Shown in pieces: positions 34,322-42,876 of a DNA stretch of 64,000 nt (its first letter is position 1; each line of letters opens with the position of its first letter). Below the pieces are notes generated by a model. It was not told the origin of the DNA, made no database searches, and saw only the letters and a list, made by a program, of their open reading frames with translations. The stretch is from VRUE01 sp963712595. Its GTDB lineage: Bacteria; Actinomycetota; Thermoleophilia; Solirubrobacterales; 70-9. The stretch covers positions 558,001-622,000 of the forward strand of contig CAVQIM010000001.1 in the NCBI GenBank assembly GCA_963712595.1, in the 5' to 3' direction. The translations under genes were made by a program, and so were the position numbers.

Positions 34322-34338
34322 AGAAAGGATTCCTTTCT
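34322..34338 (+). promoter_or_regulatory. Hairpin that covers the sbp ribosome-binding site
   Basis: AGAAAGG-ATT-CCTTTCT: a 7-bp stem with a 3-nt loop ending on the base before the ATG. The Shine-Dalgarno sequence (GAAAGGA) forms its 5' arm, so folding would hide it. It could tune translation of the sulfate-binding protein. Confidence 0.5.
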
Positions 34339-35388
34339 ATGCGGAACGCTCGCAAGGTGACCCGGCGGCGCAGCGTCAACGCGGCCCTCCTGGCCGCGCT
34401 CGTTGCATTGGCGATCGGGGTCGTGGCAACCGGATGTGGCAGCAGCGACGACAGCAGCGCCTCGTCCTCTGGCGGTGGCAAGCTCGACGTGGTCGGCTAC
34501 TCCACCCCGGAAGCGGTCTACCAGGAAGACCTCGAGCCGGCCTTCGAGAAGACCTCCGCTGGCGAGGGAGTCAGCTTCAGCAACTCGTTTGGCGCCTCGG
34601 GCGACCAGAGCCGCGCGGTCGTCGCCGGGCAGCCCGCAGCCGTGGTCCACTTCGCCCAGGCCGGCGACATGGAACGGCTGGTCGAAGAAGGCGGGATCGT
34701 CGCCAAGGACTGGGACAAGCAGCCCTACGGCGGCATCGCCCAGGACTCGGTGGTCGTGATCAGCGTCCGCAAGGGCAACCCGGAGGGAATCCAGACCCTC
34801 GACGACGTGCTGAGCAAGGACGTCGACGTGGTCACTCCGAACCCGTTCAGCTCCGGCGCGGCGCGCTGGAACATCATGGCCGTCTACGGGACCCTGATCA
34901 ACGAGGGCAAGTCCCCCGATGAGGCTCTCGCCGGCGTCAAGACGCTGCTCGAAAAGACCACCGCGCAGCCCGGCAGCGCCCGCGACGCGCTGGCCGCCTT
35001 CACCCAGGGCGAGGGCGACGTTCTGCTCGGCTACGAGAACGAGGCGATCAAGGCCGAAGAGGAGGGCGAAGACCTCGAATACGTGGTGCCGCCCTCGACG
35101 ATCCTGATCGAAACTCCGATCGCGGTCACCACGGACGCTCCGGAGCCCGCGGCGCAGGATTTCCTCGACTTCATCTGGTCCGACGCGGGCCAGGAAATCT
35201 GGGCCGAAAACGGCTATCGCCCGGTCAACCCGAAACTCGTCGACGAGAAGCAGTTCCCGACCCCGAAGGAACTGTTCAAGATCAGCCAGTTCGGCGGTTG
35301 GAGCAAGGTCAACGACGAGTTCTTCGATGACGAAACCGGTTCGGTCGCGAAAATCGAGACCGAACTGGGGGTCTCGACCTCAGGCTGA
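34339..35388 (+). CDS. sbp: Sulfate/thiosulfate-binding lipoprotein
   Basis: 349 residues. Lipoprotein signal with lipobox VATGC, then a Ser/Gly linker. The mature part has the Sbp/CysP pattern: LDVVGYSTPEAVYQEDLEPA, NSFGASGDQSRAVVAGQPA, PKGNPEGI-like segment RKGNPEGIQTLDD, TPNPFSSGAARWNIMAVYG (sulfate contacts at the Ser/Gly cluster) and GYENEAI. First gene of a complete transporter operon; the cysT start overlaps its stop by one base. Confidence 0.92.
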   Translation: MRNARKVTRRRSVNAALLAALVALAIGVVATGCGSSDDSSASSSGGGKLDVVGYSTPEAVYQEDLEPAFEKTSAGEGVSFSNSFGASGDQSRAVVAGQPAAVVHFAQAGDMERLVEEGGIVAKDWDKQPYGGIAQDSVVVISVRKGNPEGIQTLDDVLSKDVDVVTPNPFSSGAARWNIMAVYGTLINEGKSPDEALAGVKTLLEKTTAQPGSARDALAAFTQGEGDVLLGYENEAIKAEEEGEDLEYVVPPSTILIETPIAVTTDAPEPAAQDFLDFIWSDAGQEIWAENGYRPVNPKLVDEKQFPTPKELFKISQFGGWSKVNDEFFDDETGSVAKIETELGVSTSG

Positions 35389-36308
35389 TGTCCGCGCACC
35401 CGGCAAGCGCACCAGCAGCACCAGCAGCACCCCGGGCGGGCATCCGCCTGCCCGGGGTCGGCGCCGGCCTCGGCCGGGGCTTCGTCGTCCTCTACCTGAG
35501 CCTGATCGTGATGCTGCCCCTGGCGGCCCTGGTCAGCCAGTCCTTCGAAAGCGGCCTCAGCACCTTCTGGGAGCAGGTCACCTCGCCGCTGGCCGTCTCC
35601 TCGCTGAAGCTGACCGTGATCGCCTCGCTGATCGTGGTCGCGATCAACGCTGTCTTCGGCACGATCATCGCCTGGATCCTGGTCCGCGACGACTTCCCCG
35701 GCAAGGCTGCCGTCAACGCGGTGATCGACCTTCCCTTCGCCCTGCCGACGATCGTCGCCAGCCTCACCCTGCTGGCGATCTACGGAAGCGACAGCCCGTT
35801 CGGCATCGACATCGCCTTCACCAGGACCGCCGTCGTGGTCGCCCTCCTCTTCGTCACCCTGCCCTTCGTGGTCCGCGCGGTGCAGCCGCTGCTGATCGAG
35901 ATGGACCGCGAGATGGAGGAGGCGGCGGCCTCGCTCGGGGCGAGCGGCTTCACCGTCTTCCGCCGCATCATCTTCCCCAACCTGCTGCCCGGCCTCGCCG
36001 CCGGGGTCGCCCTTGCCTTCGCCCGCGCCCTGGGCGAGTTCGGCTCGGTGCTGATCTTCGCCGGCGGCCTGCCGGAAACCCAGGTCTCCTCGGTCTTCAT
36101 CCGCCAGCAGATCGAGTCCGGCAACGAAGTCGGCGCGGCCGCGGTCTCGGTCGTGCTGTTGGTGGCATCCCTGCTGCTGCTCGCTGTCGTCTCGCTGATC
36201 CAGCGCTGGGGCAGCCGCCACGAACGCAGCACCGGTGGGGGCTTGACCGTGATGCCGATCAGCGGCGAGGACTTCACCGCGGAGGGAGACGACGATGAGC
36301 ATCGGTAG
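35388..36308 (+). CDS. cysT: Sulfate ABC transporter permease CysT
   Basis: 306 residues, six membrane segments, with the permease EAA-type loop EEAAASLGASGFTVFRRIIF that contacts the ATPase. Typical CysT segments include LYLSLIVMLPLAALVSQSFE and LPFALPTIVASLTLLAIYG. The first 30 residues are Ala/Pro-rich. It overlaps sbp by 1 bp and cysW by 14 bp, so the operon is translationally coupled. Confidence 0.92.
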   Translation: MSAHPASAPAAPAAPRAGIRLPGVGAGLGRGFVVLYLSLIVMLPLAALVSQSFESGLSTFWEQVTSPLAVSSLKLTVIASLIVVAINAVFGTIIAWILVRDDFPGKAAVNAVIDLPFALPTIVASLTLLAIYGSDSPFGIDIAFTRTAVVVALLFVTLPFVVRAVQPLLIEMDREMEEAAASLGASGFTVFRRIIFPNLLPGLAAGVALAFARALGEFGSVLIFAGGLPETQVSSVFIRQQIESGNEVGAAAVSVVLLVASLLLLAVVSLIQRWGSRHERSTGGGLTVMPISGEDFTAEGDDDEHR

Positions 36309-37104
36309 CGCACGGGGAAGCCGCTGGGGCCTGCGCACGCTCGGGCTCGGCTACCTGACCCTGCTCCTGCTCGCGCCCCTGGTGATGATCTTCTTCAAGG
36401 CCTTCGAAGACGGCCTGGGGCCGCCGCTCGACGCGATCACCTCGCCGGATGGCCTCCATGCCCTGAAACTGACCCTGCTGATGGTCGCGATCTCGGTGCC
36501 GCTCAACACCGTCTTCGGCGTCGGCTGCGCACTGCTGCTCGTCCGCCACAAGTGGAAGGGCAACGCGGTGATCGACGCGATCATCAACCTGCCCTTCGCG
36601 ATCTCCCCCGTCGTGATCGGCCTCTCCCTCTTCCTCCTCTACGGCACCGACGGCTGGTTCGGGCCGGCCCTTGCCGAAGCCGGGATCAAGATCCTCTTCT
36701 CGGTCCCCGGCATGGTCCTGGCCAGCATCTTCGTCTCGCTGCCCTTCGTCGTGCGGGAGACCGTGCCGGTGCTGCAGGAGATCGGCACCGAGCAGGAGCA
36801 GGCCGCCTCGACCCTGGGCGCCAACGCCTGGCAGACCTTCTGGCGCGTCACCCTGCCGGCGATTCGCTGGGGCGTCGCCTACGGCGTCGTGCTGACCACG
36901 GCGCGGGTGCTCGGCGAGTTCGGCGCGGTGACGATCGTCTCCGGCTCGATCACCGGGCAGACGCAGACCCTGCCGCTCTTCGTCGAGAAGCAGTTCCAGA
37001 ACTTCAACCTCCCCGGAGCCTACGGCGCCTCGATCCTGCTGGCGCTGCTGGCGCTCACCACCCTGCTCGCAATGAACGTCCTAAAGAGAAAGGAGGACGC
37101 CTGA
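36295..37104 (+). CDS. cysW: Sulfate ABC transporter permease CysW
   Basis: 269 residues, six membrane segments, EAA loop EQEQAASTLGANAWQTFWRV. CysW-like landmarks: LPFAISPVVIGLSLFLLYG and ARVLGEFGAVTIVSGSITGQ. It forms the heterodimeric channel with CysT. The stop overlaps the cysA start (TGATG). Confidence 0.92.
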   Translation: MSIGSARGSRWGLRTLGLGYLTLLLLAPLVMIFFKAFEDGLGPPLDAITSPDGLHALKLTLLMVAISVPLNTVFGVGCALLLVRHKWKGNAVIDAIINLPFAISPVVIGLSLFLLYGTDGWFGPALAEAGIKILFSVPGMVLASIFVSLPFVVRETVPVLQEIGTEQEQAASTLGANAWQTFWRVTLPAIRWGVAYGVVLTTARVLGEFGAVTIVSGSITGQTQTLPLFVEKQFQNFNLPGAYGASILLALLALTTLLAMNVLKRKEDA

Positions 37105-38144
37105 TGGGAATCACAGTCGAGGGAGCAAATAAGCGCTTCGGTGACTTTCAGGCCCTCAATGACGTTTCGATAGAGGTTCCGAACGGCTCGCTGACCGCCC
37201 TGCTGGGCCCGAGCGGCAGCGGCAAGTCCACCCTGCTGCGAGCGATCGCCGGCCTCGAGACGCTCGACGGCGGCCGCGTCCTGATCGACGGCGAAGACGT
37301 CTCGAAAAAGCCCACCCAGAAGCGCGAAGTCGGCTTCGTCTTCCAGCACTACGCCGCCTTCAAGCACATGACGGTCTTCGAGAACGTCGCCTTTGGGCTG
37401 AAGATCCGCAAGTGGGACAAGGCGAAGATCTCCGCCCGCGTCCACGAGCTGCTGCAGCTGGTCCAGCTCGACGGCCTGGCCGAGCGCTACCCCTCCCAGC
37501 TCTCCGGCGGCCAGCGCCAGCGCATGGCCCTGGCCCGGGCGCTCGCGGTCGAGCCGCAGGTGCTGCTGCTCGACGAGCCCTTCGGGGCACTCGACGCCAA
37601 GGTGCGCAAGGACCTGCGCACCTGGCTGCGCCGCCTCCACGACGAGATGCACGTGACGACGATCTTCGTCACCCACGACCAAGAGGAGGCGATGGACGTC
37701 GCCGGCCAGCTGGTCGTGATGAACGAGGGCAGGGTGGAGCAATCGGGCAGCGCCGACGACCTCTACGACCACCCCGCCAACGAGTTCGTGATGAGCTTCG
37801 TCGGCGAGGTCAACCGCCTCGGCGAGCACTTCGTCCGACCGCACGACATGGACGTCGTGCTCGACGCCGACGAGCGCACCGAGGAGGCGATGGTGCAGCG
37901 CATCGTCGCCCTCGGCTTCGAGATCCGGGTCGAGTTCGTGCTCGGCGACGGCACCGAGGTCTGGGCGCAGCTGACCCGCGCCGAACTGCAGAAGCTGGAG
38001 CTGCGCGAGGGCCAGATCGTCTACCTGCGACCCGGGCAGACCAAGAACTTCAACGGTGATGTCCCGCCGTCCGACGGCCGTGGGGCCTCGACTCCCCACG
38101 GCTCACAGGAAGGTGGCGACGCAGAGGTATCTGCAGCCGTCTGA
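37104..38144 (+). CDS. cysA: Sulfate/thiosulfate import ATPase CysA
   Basis: 346 residues from the ATG at 37104. Walker A LLGPSGSGKSTLLRAIAG, Q loop VFQHYAAFKHM, signature LSGGQRQRMALARALA, Walker B VLLLDEPFGALDAK and switch His VTHDQEEAMD. The C-terminal 110 residues form a TOBE-like regulatory domain (FVRPHDMDVVL). It energises sulfate uptake with CysT/CysW. The last 30 residues are disordered. Confidence 0.93.
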   Translation: MGITVEGANKRFGDFQALNDVSIEVPNGSLTALLGPSGSGKSTLLRAIAGLETLDGGRVLIDGEDVSKKPTQKREVGFVFQHYAAFKHMTVFENVAFGLKIRKWDKAKISARVHELLQLVQLDGLAERYPSQLSGGQRQRMALARALAVEPQVLLLDEPFGALDAKVRKDLRTWLRRLHDEMHVTTIFVTHDQEEAMDVAGQLVVMNEGRVEQSGSADDLYDHPANEFVMSFVGEVNRLGEHFVRPHDMDVVLDADERTEEAMVQRIVALGFEIRVEFVLGDGTEVWAQLTRAELQKLELREGQIVYLRPGQTKNFNGDVPPSDGRGASTPHGSQEGGDAEVSAAV

Positions 38145-38152
38145 AGAGGGAA

Positions 38153-38190
38153 GGGGCGGGGTCGCGCTTTGCCGGGTAGCGCCCCGCCCC
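38153..38190. terminator. Hairpin between cysA and phoD
   Basis: Outer stem GGGGCGGGG/CCCCGCCCC with an alternative inner stem GCGCT/AGCGC. It lies between convergent genes 9 bp after the cysA stop. No T tract, but position and stability fit a shared terminator. Confidence 0.6.
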
Positions 38191-38199
38191 AACTCATCG

Positions 38200-39846
38200 T
38201 CAGCTGAGGCGGCGCTCGAAAGTCTTCTTGAGCGCCTGCCCATCTTCCTCGCCGGCGACGGTCTTGTCGAGCCGGGCGATCGCCTCGCGACCGTCGAGGC
38301 GCAGGGTGGCGACCTGATTGTCGAAGTATGGGCCCTCGAGCAGGCGCCAGCGCAGGCCGGGATCGGGGGCACCCGAAACGCGGGCGAGCCCGCGTGTCAG
38401 CGCCGTGAACGGGCGCGAGAAGCCGGTGCGAATCACCCTGCGCTCGCGGGCGTCGAGGGGGTTGCGGTAGGGGGAGCAGACCGCCTGGTAGACGGCGCTC
38501 CGCATTTCCACATCCGGCCGGAAGCCGACCTCGCAGAGGTAAGCGTGGTGGACGTCGCCGGAGAGGAGCACGATCGAGGCCGGTGGCTTGCCGCGGCGTC
38601 CCGAGCCGACCTCTTCGAGCAGCTGGCGCAGGCGCTGGAAGGAGAACTGGAAGGAGGCCCAGTGATCGAAGTCGACGGCGCGCCGCAGCTTCTCGCTGGC
38701 GCGGGCCACCGGGTCGCCCCAGACGCCGTCGCAGAGCCGCTCGTTCCAGGCCTCCAGGTGATGAAAGCCCGGCGAGAGCAGGTAGGGAACGGTGGTGCCG
38801 ATCAGCAGATGGTCGAAGTCGCCGCTGGCGTGGTCGACGATCCACTGCCAGACCTCGTCGTCGAACATCGAACGGCGCTCCTCGGTGAGGACGCGGGCGG
38901 CGCGCGAGTCGATGAAGAGGGCGCGGACGCCGTCGATGTCGCGACAGAAGCTCCAGCGGGTGCCGGCGGCGGTCGAGTCGATCTCCTTCGCCCACTGGCG
39001 CAGCACCCCGGTCGCGTCGGCCTCGCCCCTCACCCCCGCGTAGATCTCGTTGTCCTCGTCGAGCTCGCGCGGCGAGAGGTTGCCGATGTGCTGGTAGATC
39101 CAGTAGCTCATGATCCCGCCGACCGCCCGCTCGTGCCACCAGTGCTTGCGGTCCATCTCCTCGTGCCAGGAGCGCGAGATGTTCCAGTCGTCGCTCATGT
39201 CGTGGTCGTCCCAGACCATCGAGGTGGAGACGGTCGAGAAGAGCCAGCGAATCAGCGGATCGCTCCAGGCCTCTTCGTAGAGCCAGGTGTACTCCTCGAA
39301 GTCGATCACCTCTTCGCCGGGAGGCTCGCTGACGCCGCGGCGGGCGCGAATTCGCTTGCGCGTGGCGGGCGAGCCCTCGTCGACGTAGACCTGATCGCCG
39401 AGCAGGAAGAGCAGCTCCGGCCACTTGCTGCGGTCGTCGCGGACCATCTGGCGGGCCAGCACGCGGAGCGCGTCCAGCTCGAAACCGTCCTCGTCCTCGT
39501 CTTTGCTCTTCGTGTAGGGCTCCTCGTGGGGCACGGCCACCCGGCAGGAGCCGAAGCAGACGTCGAGCGGCTGGCCCGGCGCGAAGGTGCGGATCGCACT
39601 GGGCGGCAACCCCCCGTCCGGGAGGGGCCAGCGGCGCTCGCCGTTGAGCGCGACCTCATACTCGTAGAAGCCCCCGGGCTCGAGACCCTCGATCCGCACC
39701 AGCGCGTAGTGGTGGCCGGCGACGCCGAAGGTCCGCTCGCGGCGGCCGAGGATCTCGACCTCGCAGGCCTCGCTCGTCTCAACCCAAACCGTCGCCTTGG
39801 TTTCCGAGACGTAGCGCAGCAACGGGCCGAGGACGAGGTCGGGCAT
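38200..39846 (-). CDS. phoD: PhoD-like alkaline phosphatase / phosphodiesterase
   Basis: 548 residues. An N-terminal fibronectin-like beta domain (about 1-95) leads to the PhoD core: FGSCRVAVP, LLGDQVYVDE (about 148-157), WDDHDMSDDWN (about 210-220), FIDSR and SGDVHHAYL (about 427-435), the metal-binding sites of the Fe/Ca-dependent PhoD family. No Tat signal is visible at the start, so it may be cytoplasmic or secreted by another route. Convergent with the sulfate operon and close to pst, consistent with a phosphate-starvation role. Confidence 0.85.
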   Translation of the reverse strand: MPDLVLGPLLRYVSETKATVWVETSEACEVEILGRRERTFGVAGHHYALVRIEGLEPGGFYEYEVALNGERRWPLPDGGLPPSAIRTFAPGQPLDVCFGSCRVAVPHEEPYTKSKDEDEDGFELDALRVLARQMVRDDRSKWPELLFLLGDQVYVDEGSPATRKRIRARRGVSEPPGEEVIDFEEYTWLYEEAWSDPLIRWLFSTVSTSMVWDDHDMSDDWNISRSWHEEMDRKHWWHERAVGGIMSYWIYQHIGNLSPRELDEDNEIYAGVRGEADATGVLRQWAKEIDSTAAGTRWSFCRDIDGVRALFIDSRAARVLTEERRSMFDDEVWQWIVDHASGDFDHLLIGTTVPYLLSPGFHHLEAWNERLCDGVWGDPVARASEKLRRAVDFDHWASFQFSFQRLRQLLEEVGSGRRGKPPASIVLLSGDVHHAYLCEVGFRPDVEMRSAVYQAVCSPYRNPLDARERRVIRTGFSRPFTALTRGLARVSGAPDPGLRWRLLEGPYFDNQVATLRLDGREAIARLDKTVAGEEDGQALKKTFERRLS

Positions 39847-39930
39847 GGCACTCCCCTACCCCCAACCTCGAAAGCCGTACACCCTGCTATTCTTGATTTA
39901 GATACTCAACAAACTACGAAAGGAGGAATT

Positions 39931-40167
39931 GTGAGCGCCCCACCCGATACGACCAAATTCGTCTCCCGCGGCAGGCTGAACGGCGTTTTGCGGCAGCGAC
40001 CCGTCGGGGGCGGACCGCCCGAAGGCAGCAGCACCCAGCCGGGACGCGAGCGGATGGGAGCCGACGAGCTCGACACCCAGGCCTTCGAAGCCCTCTACTA
40101 CCGGGCCCGCCTGATCCTCGGCGAGCCCCTCCCCCGCCCCTCGCGCTTTCAGCTCCGCGGGCACTGA
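39931..40167 (+). CDS. Small hypothetical protein with consensus ribosome site
   Basis: 78 residues starting with GTG at 39931, 4 nt after a perfect AGGAGG. The peptide (SAPPDTTKFVSRGRLNGVLR, then a Gly/Pro-rich middle and FEALYYRARLILGEP) has no membrane segment and no known family. Codon bias is strong. It ends 24 bp before a very long perfect hairpin. The antisense frame there (39898-40164) lacks a ribosome site and is rejected. Confidence 0.6.
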   Translation: MSAPPDTTKFVSRGRLNGVLRQRPVGGGPPEGSSTQPGRERMGADELDTQAFEALYYRARLILGEPLPRPSRFQLRGH

Positions 40168-40191
40168 GCGCCTCCAGCCCGGCCGCGGCCG

Positions 40192-40248
40192 GGGGGCCGA
40201 CGGGCCTCAGGTACGCCATATAGGCGTACCTGAGGCCCGTCGGCCCCC
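40192..40248. terminator. 26-bp perfect hairpin between convergent genes
   Basis: Arms of 26 bp match exactly (outer GGGGGCCGACGGGCC, inner TCAGGTACGCC) around the 5-nt loop ATATA. It lies 24 bp after the small gene and 8 bp before the end of the convergent exported-protein gene. No T tract. Probably a bidirectional terminator; the length is unusual. Confidence 0.7.
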
Positions 40249-40256
40249 TTGCGGCG

Positions 40257-40904
40257 TTATTCGGTGGCCGCGGCTGGAACTTCCGGGCGCTCCGGGTAGG
40301 CCTGGACCGCCAGGCTCCAGCCTTTCAACGTGAAGGCCACGTTTTTCGCACCGACGTACTGGATCGCGACGGTGTGACCGCCCTTCTGCAGCACCGTCGT
40401 CTGCATCACGGTGTGGACCAGGGCGGCCGGCGCTGGCGTGCTCGCGGTTGCGGGCGCGAAGTTGACTTTGCCGGTCGACTGCCCGTCGACGAGGATCTGG
40501 ATCGGGCAGGCAAGTTCGGCCGTCGGTTTGTCGGCAGTGCAGGTGGCGCTGCCGGAGAAGGTGATCACGGCCGAGGCCGTGCCAGGAGTCCCGAACGAGG
40601 TGAAGGCCGTTGGGATGTACCCCGGCGTGGTCGCCCAGGTCGGGCCGAAGACGGCCGTGCCGGCCGCGATGCCGACCACCGGCGCCAGCGGCGCCTCCGC
40701 CTTCGCCACGAAGGTGTTGGCAGCCGCTTTTTTCTTCAGGTAGAGCGCCGAGGCCTCCTTCTTGGTGACGTACAGGTGCGCCGCCTTCACGTTCTTCAGT
40801 GCCGATCCGGCGAACGACGGCGTCACGGCGACCGCGGCGGCAAGCACCGCCGCCAGCGCGATCGCCGTCGCTGCGCGGGGCGTGGACAGTCTTCTGCTGA
40901 GCAA
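40257..40904 (-). CDS. Exported protein of unknown function
   Basis: 215 residues. Signal peptide about residues 11-33 (ATAIALAAVLAAAVAVTPSF). The next part is a Lys/Ala-rich helical region (LYVTKKEASALYLKKKAAAN), then a beta-rich domain with two Cys (ATCTADKPTAELACP). I recognise the general type from Solirubrobacterales but not a named family. It is divergent from pstS, so the two share a control region. Confidence 0.7.
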   Translation of the reverse strand: MLSRRLSTPRAATAIALAAVLAAAVAVTPSFAGSALKNVKAAHLYVTKKEASALYLKKKAAANTFVAKAEAPLAPVVGIAAGTAVFGPTWATTPGYIPTAFTSFGTPGTASAVITFSGSATCTADKPTAELACPIQILVDGQSTGKVNFAPATASTPAPAALVHTVMQTTVLQKGGHTVAIQYVGAKNVAFTLKGWSLAVQAYPERPEVPAAATE

Positions 40905-40945
40905 TGGAACCTCCGTTTTCAGGGCCGCCGGGAAGCCTTCTTTAG

Positions 40946-40975
40946 TAAAGGAGTCAATAAAGTACAGAAGGTGCT
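40946..40975 (+). promoter_or_regulatory. Candidate activator-dependent promoter of pst
   Basis: TAAAG repeated at 40946 and 40958 occupies the place of a -35 element. GGTGCT (40970-40975) could be the -10, similar to TGTGCT before sbp. The absence of a TTGACA-like -35 suggests an activator such as a PhoP/PhoB-type regulator. Weak evidence. Confidence 0.25.
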
Positions 40976-41040
40976 AGGGTCATGTCGAGTTAGCCAATCA
41001 AGAAACTTTTGTACCCGGCAGGAAAGGAAGCAAAGTCGAG

Positions 41041-41880
41041 ATGAGAATCAAGACCCTTGCCATATCGGCGATCGCCGTGGTGGCGCTCGCCGTACCGGCA
41101 TCTGCCGGCGCAGTGACCCTGATCGGATCGGGCTCGGTCGCCGCACAACCCGTGCTGCAGGCGCTCTTTGCCACCTACACGAAAACGGTCAACCACAAGG
41201 TCCACTTCGTCTACACCGCCAACGGAGGCAACGCCGGAGTCAAGGACGTCCAGAACGGCACCAGCCAGTTCGCCGGACAGGCCCGCACCCCCCTCCCCAG
41301 CGACGCGGGAACGACCTACATCAAGATGTTCCTCGACGGGCTCTGCATCGACGTCAACCCGAAGAACAAGCTGGAGAACATCACCATCCAGCAGACCCAC
41401 GACATCTACCGGGGGCTGCTGACCAACTGGAATCAGCTGCCGGGCTCCGGCCTCGAAACGACGATCGACCCGGTCGGCCGCGACACCAACGGGGGGACCT
41501 ACAACTTCTTCCTGCAAGCGGTGCTGGGCAACGAGCTGCCCTCCTCGAACGTCAACGCCCTGACCGCGGACGGCCTCGTCGTCAATGCGGTCAAGCAGGA
41601 CCCGAGCGCGATCGGCTATGACGGGCTCGCCTGGCAGGGCGCAGGCCAGAAGGCGCTAAAGGTCAACGGCGTCCCCTGCGTGCCATCGAAGATCAGCGTC
41701 GAGCCGCTCAAGTACCCGCTCTCGCGCTACCTCTTCCTGGTGCTGCCCGGGGACGGAAGCACCAGCCCGCCGGCGCTGCAGAAGTTCATCGACTGGGCGC
41801 GACGCGACCCCGTCGCCGGAGAGGTGATCTCCAAGGCGGGTGGCGTCCCGGCCTTCAACAAGAAGGCCAAGAAGCGCTAG
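41041..41880 (+). CDS. pstS: Phosphate ABC transporter substrate-binding protein PstS
   Basis: 279 residues with a signal peptide (1-22), then VTLIGSGSVAAQPVLQALFA, the phosphate-loop start of PstS. GGNAGVKDVQNGTSQFAGQA and NWNQLPGSGLETTIDPVGRD, with TYNFF near it, supply the other ligand contacts. There is no lipobox Cys, so it is probably secreted and held by the permease rather than lipid-anchored. Ribosome site GGAAAGGAAG. It abuts pstC directly (stop at 41880, next ATG at 41881). Confidence 0.88.
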   Translation: MRIKTLAISAIAVVALAVPASAGAVTLIGSGSVAAQPVLQALFATYTKTVNHKVHFVYTANGGNAGVKDVQNGTSQFAGQARTPLPSDAGTTYIKMFLDGLCIDVNPKNKLENITIQQTHDIYRGLLTNWNQLPGSGLETTIDPVGRDTNGGTYNFFLQAVLGNELPSSNVNALTADGLVVNAVKQDPSAIGYDGLAWQGAGQKALKVNGVPCVPSKISVEPLKYPLSRYLFLVLPGDGSTSPPALQKFIDWARRDPVAGEVISKAGGVPAFNKKAKKR

Positions 41881-42876
41881 ATGGAGGAGGAGTACCTCCC
41901 CGAGTACGGCCCCAAGTGGTCCGACCAGCGCGCCGAGCGGATGCTCGGCGCGCTGGTCTGCGCCGTGGTCGGGCTGCTGCTGGCGATGATCGTCACCGTC
42001 TTCGCGCGGGCCTGGCCGTCGTTCGCCCACAACGGCCTGGCCTGGTTCGGGGCGGGCGGCAGCGTCGAAGAGCAGCTCAACCAGATCTACCTCTCCGGCC
42101 TCAGCGGCGCCGAGTACGTCTACACCTTCCACGCCTGGCAGCTGATCTGGAGCACGCTCCTGATCACCGGTGGCGCGGTCGCGATCGCCCTCTTCTGCTC
42201 GCTCTTCGTCTCCGTCTTCATCGTCGAGTTCGCGCCCGAGTGGATGCGCAACGTGCTGCAGCCGGTGGTCCGCTTCCTGGCCAGCGTCCCCTCGGTGATC
42301 TACGGGCTCTTGGGGGTGCTGGTGCTGGTGCCGTTCATCGGCAACCACCTCGTCACCGAGCCGCAGAAGGCCTCGGTCGCCGGCGTGATCTCACTCAGCG
42401 GCTACAGCCTGCTGGCGGCGGTGCTGATCCTGACCGTGATGATCGCGCCGCTGATGGTCTCGATCTTCTCCGACGGGCTGCGCTCGGTCCGGCCCGGCTG
42501 GCTCGAGGGCTCGCTCGCCCTCGGCGTCAACCGCTGGCGGACGATGTGGAAGATCGCCGTGCGAACGGCGCGCCCGGCGATCGTCGCCGGCACCGTGCTG
42601 GCCGTGGCGCGGGCGATCGGCGAGGCGGTGATGCTGGCGATGGTCTCCGGCTCGGTCGCCTTCGCCCCCAACCCGGCCGACGGCCTGATCTTCATCTATG
42701 AGCCCTCGCGGCCGCTGGCACCGACGATCGTCAAGAACATCGACTCGCTCGGCTCGCCGCCGGCAAACGCGACGCTGTTCGCGATCGCGGCCGTGCTGCT
42801 CTTCTCCGCGGCGATCTTCTCGCTGACCGGCTGGGTGGCGCGGCGGGCGATGCGCAAATACGGGGCGACGGCCTGA
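41881..42876 (+). CDS. pstC: Phosphate ABC transporter permease PstC
   Basis: 331 residues. An N-terminal cytoplasmic part (EEEYLPEYGPKWSDQRAERM) is followed by six membrane segments. PstC landmarks: FVEFAPEWMRNVLQPVVRFL-like IVEFAPEWMRNV, SVPSVIYGLLGVLVLVPFIG and LEGSLALGVNRWRTMWKIAV (EAA-type loop). It forms the channel with PstA. It overlaps pstA by one base. Confidence 0.92.
   Translation: MEEEYLPEYGPKWSDQRAERMLGALVCAVVGLLLAMIVTVFARAWPSFAHNGLAWFGAGGSVEEQLNQIYLSGLSGAEYVYTFHAWQLIWSTLLITGGAVAIALFCSLFVSVFIVEFAPEWMRNVLQPVVRFLASVPSVIYGLLGVLVLVPFIGNHLVTEPQKASVAGVISLSGYSLLAAVLILTVMIAPLMVSIFSDGLRSVRPGWLEGSLALGVNRWRTMWKIAVRTARPAIVAGTVLAVARAIGEAVMLAMVSGSVAFAPNPADGLIFIYEPSRPLAPTIVKNIDSLGSPPANATLFAIAAVLLFSAAIFSLTGWVARRAMRKYGATA

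Noticed and set aside
34225..34338. SAM or other sulfur riboswitch in the sbp leader
   Set aside because: None of the conserved SAM-riboswitch cores is present; only a short hairpin over the ribosome site is visible.
38056..39900. Upstream part of a 703-residue plus-strand frame
   Set aside because: Antisense to phoD. Only its last 79 codons from 39931, which have their own ribosome site, were kept as a gene.
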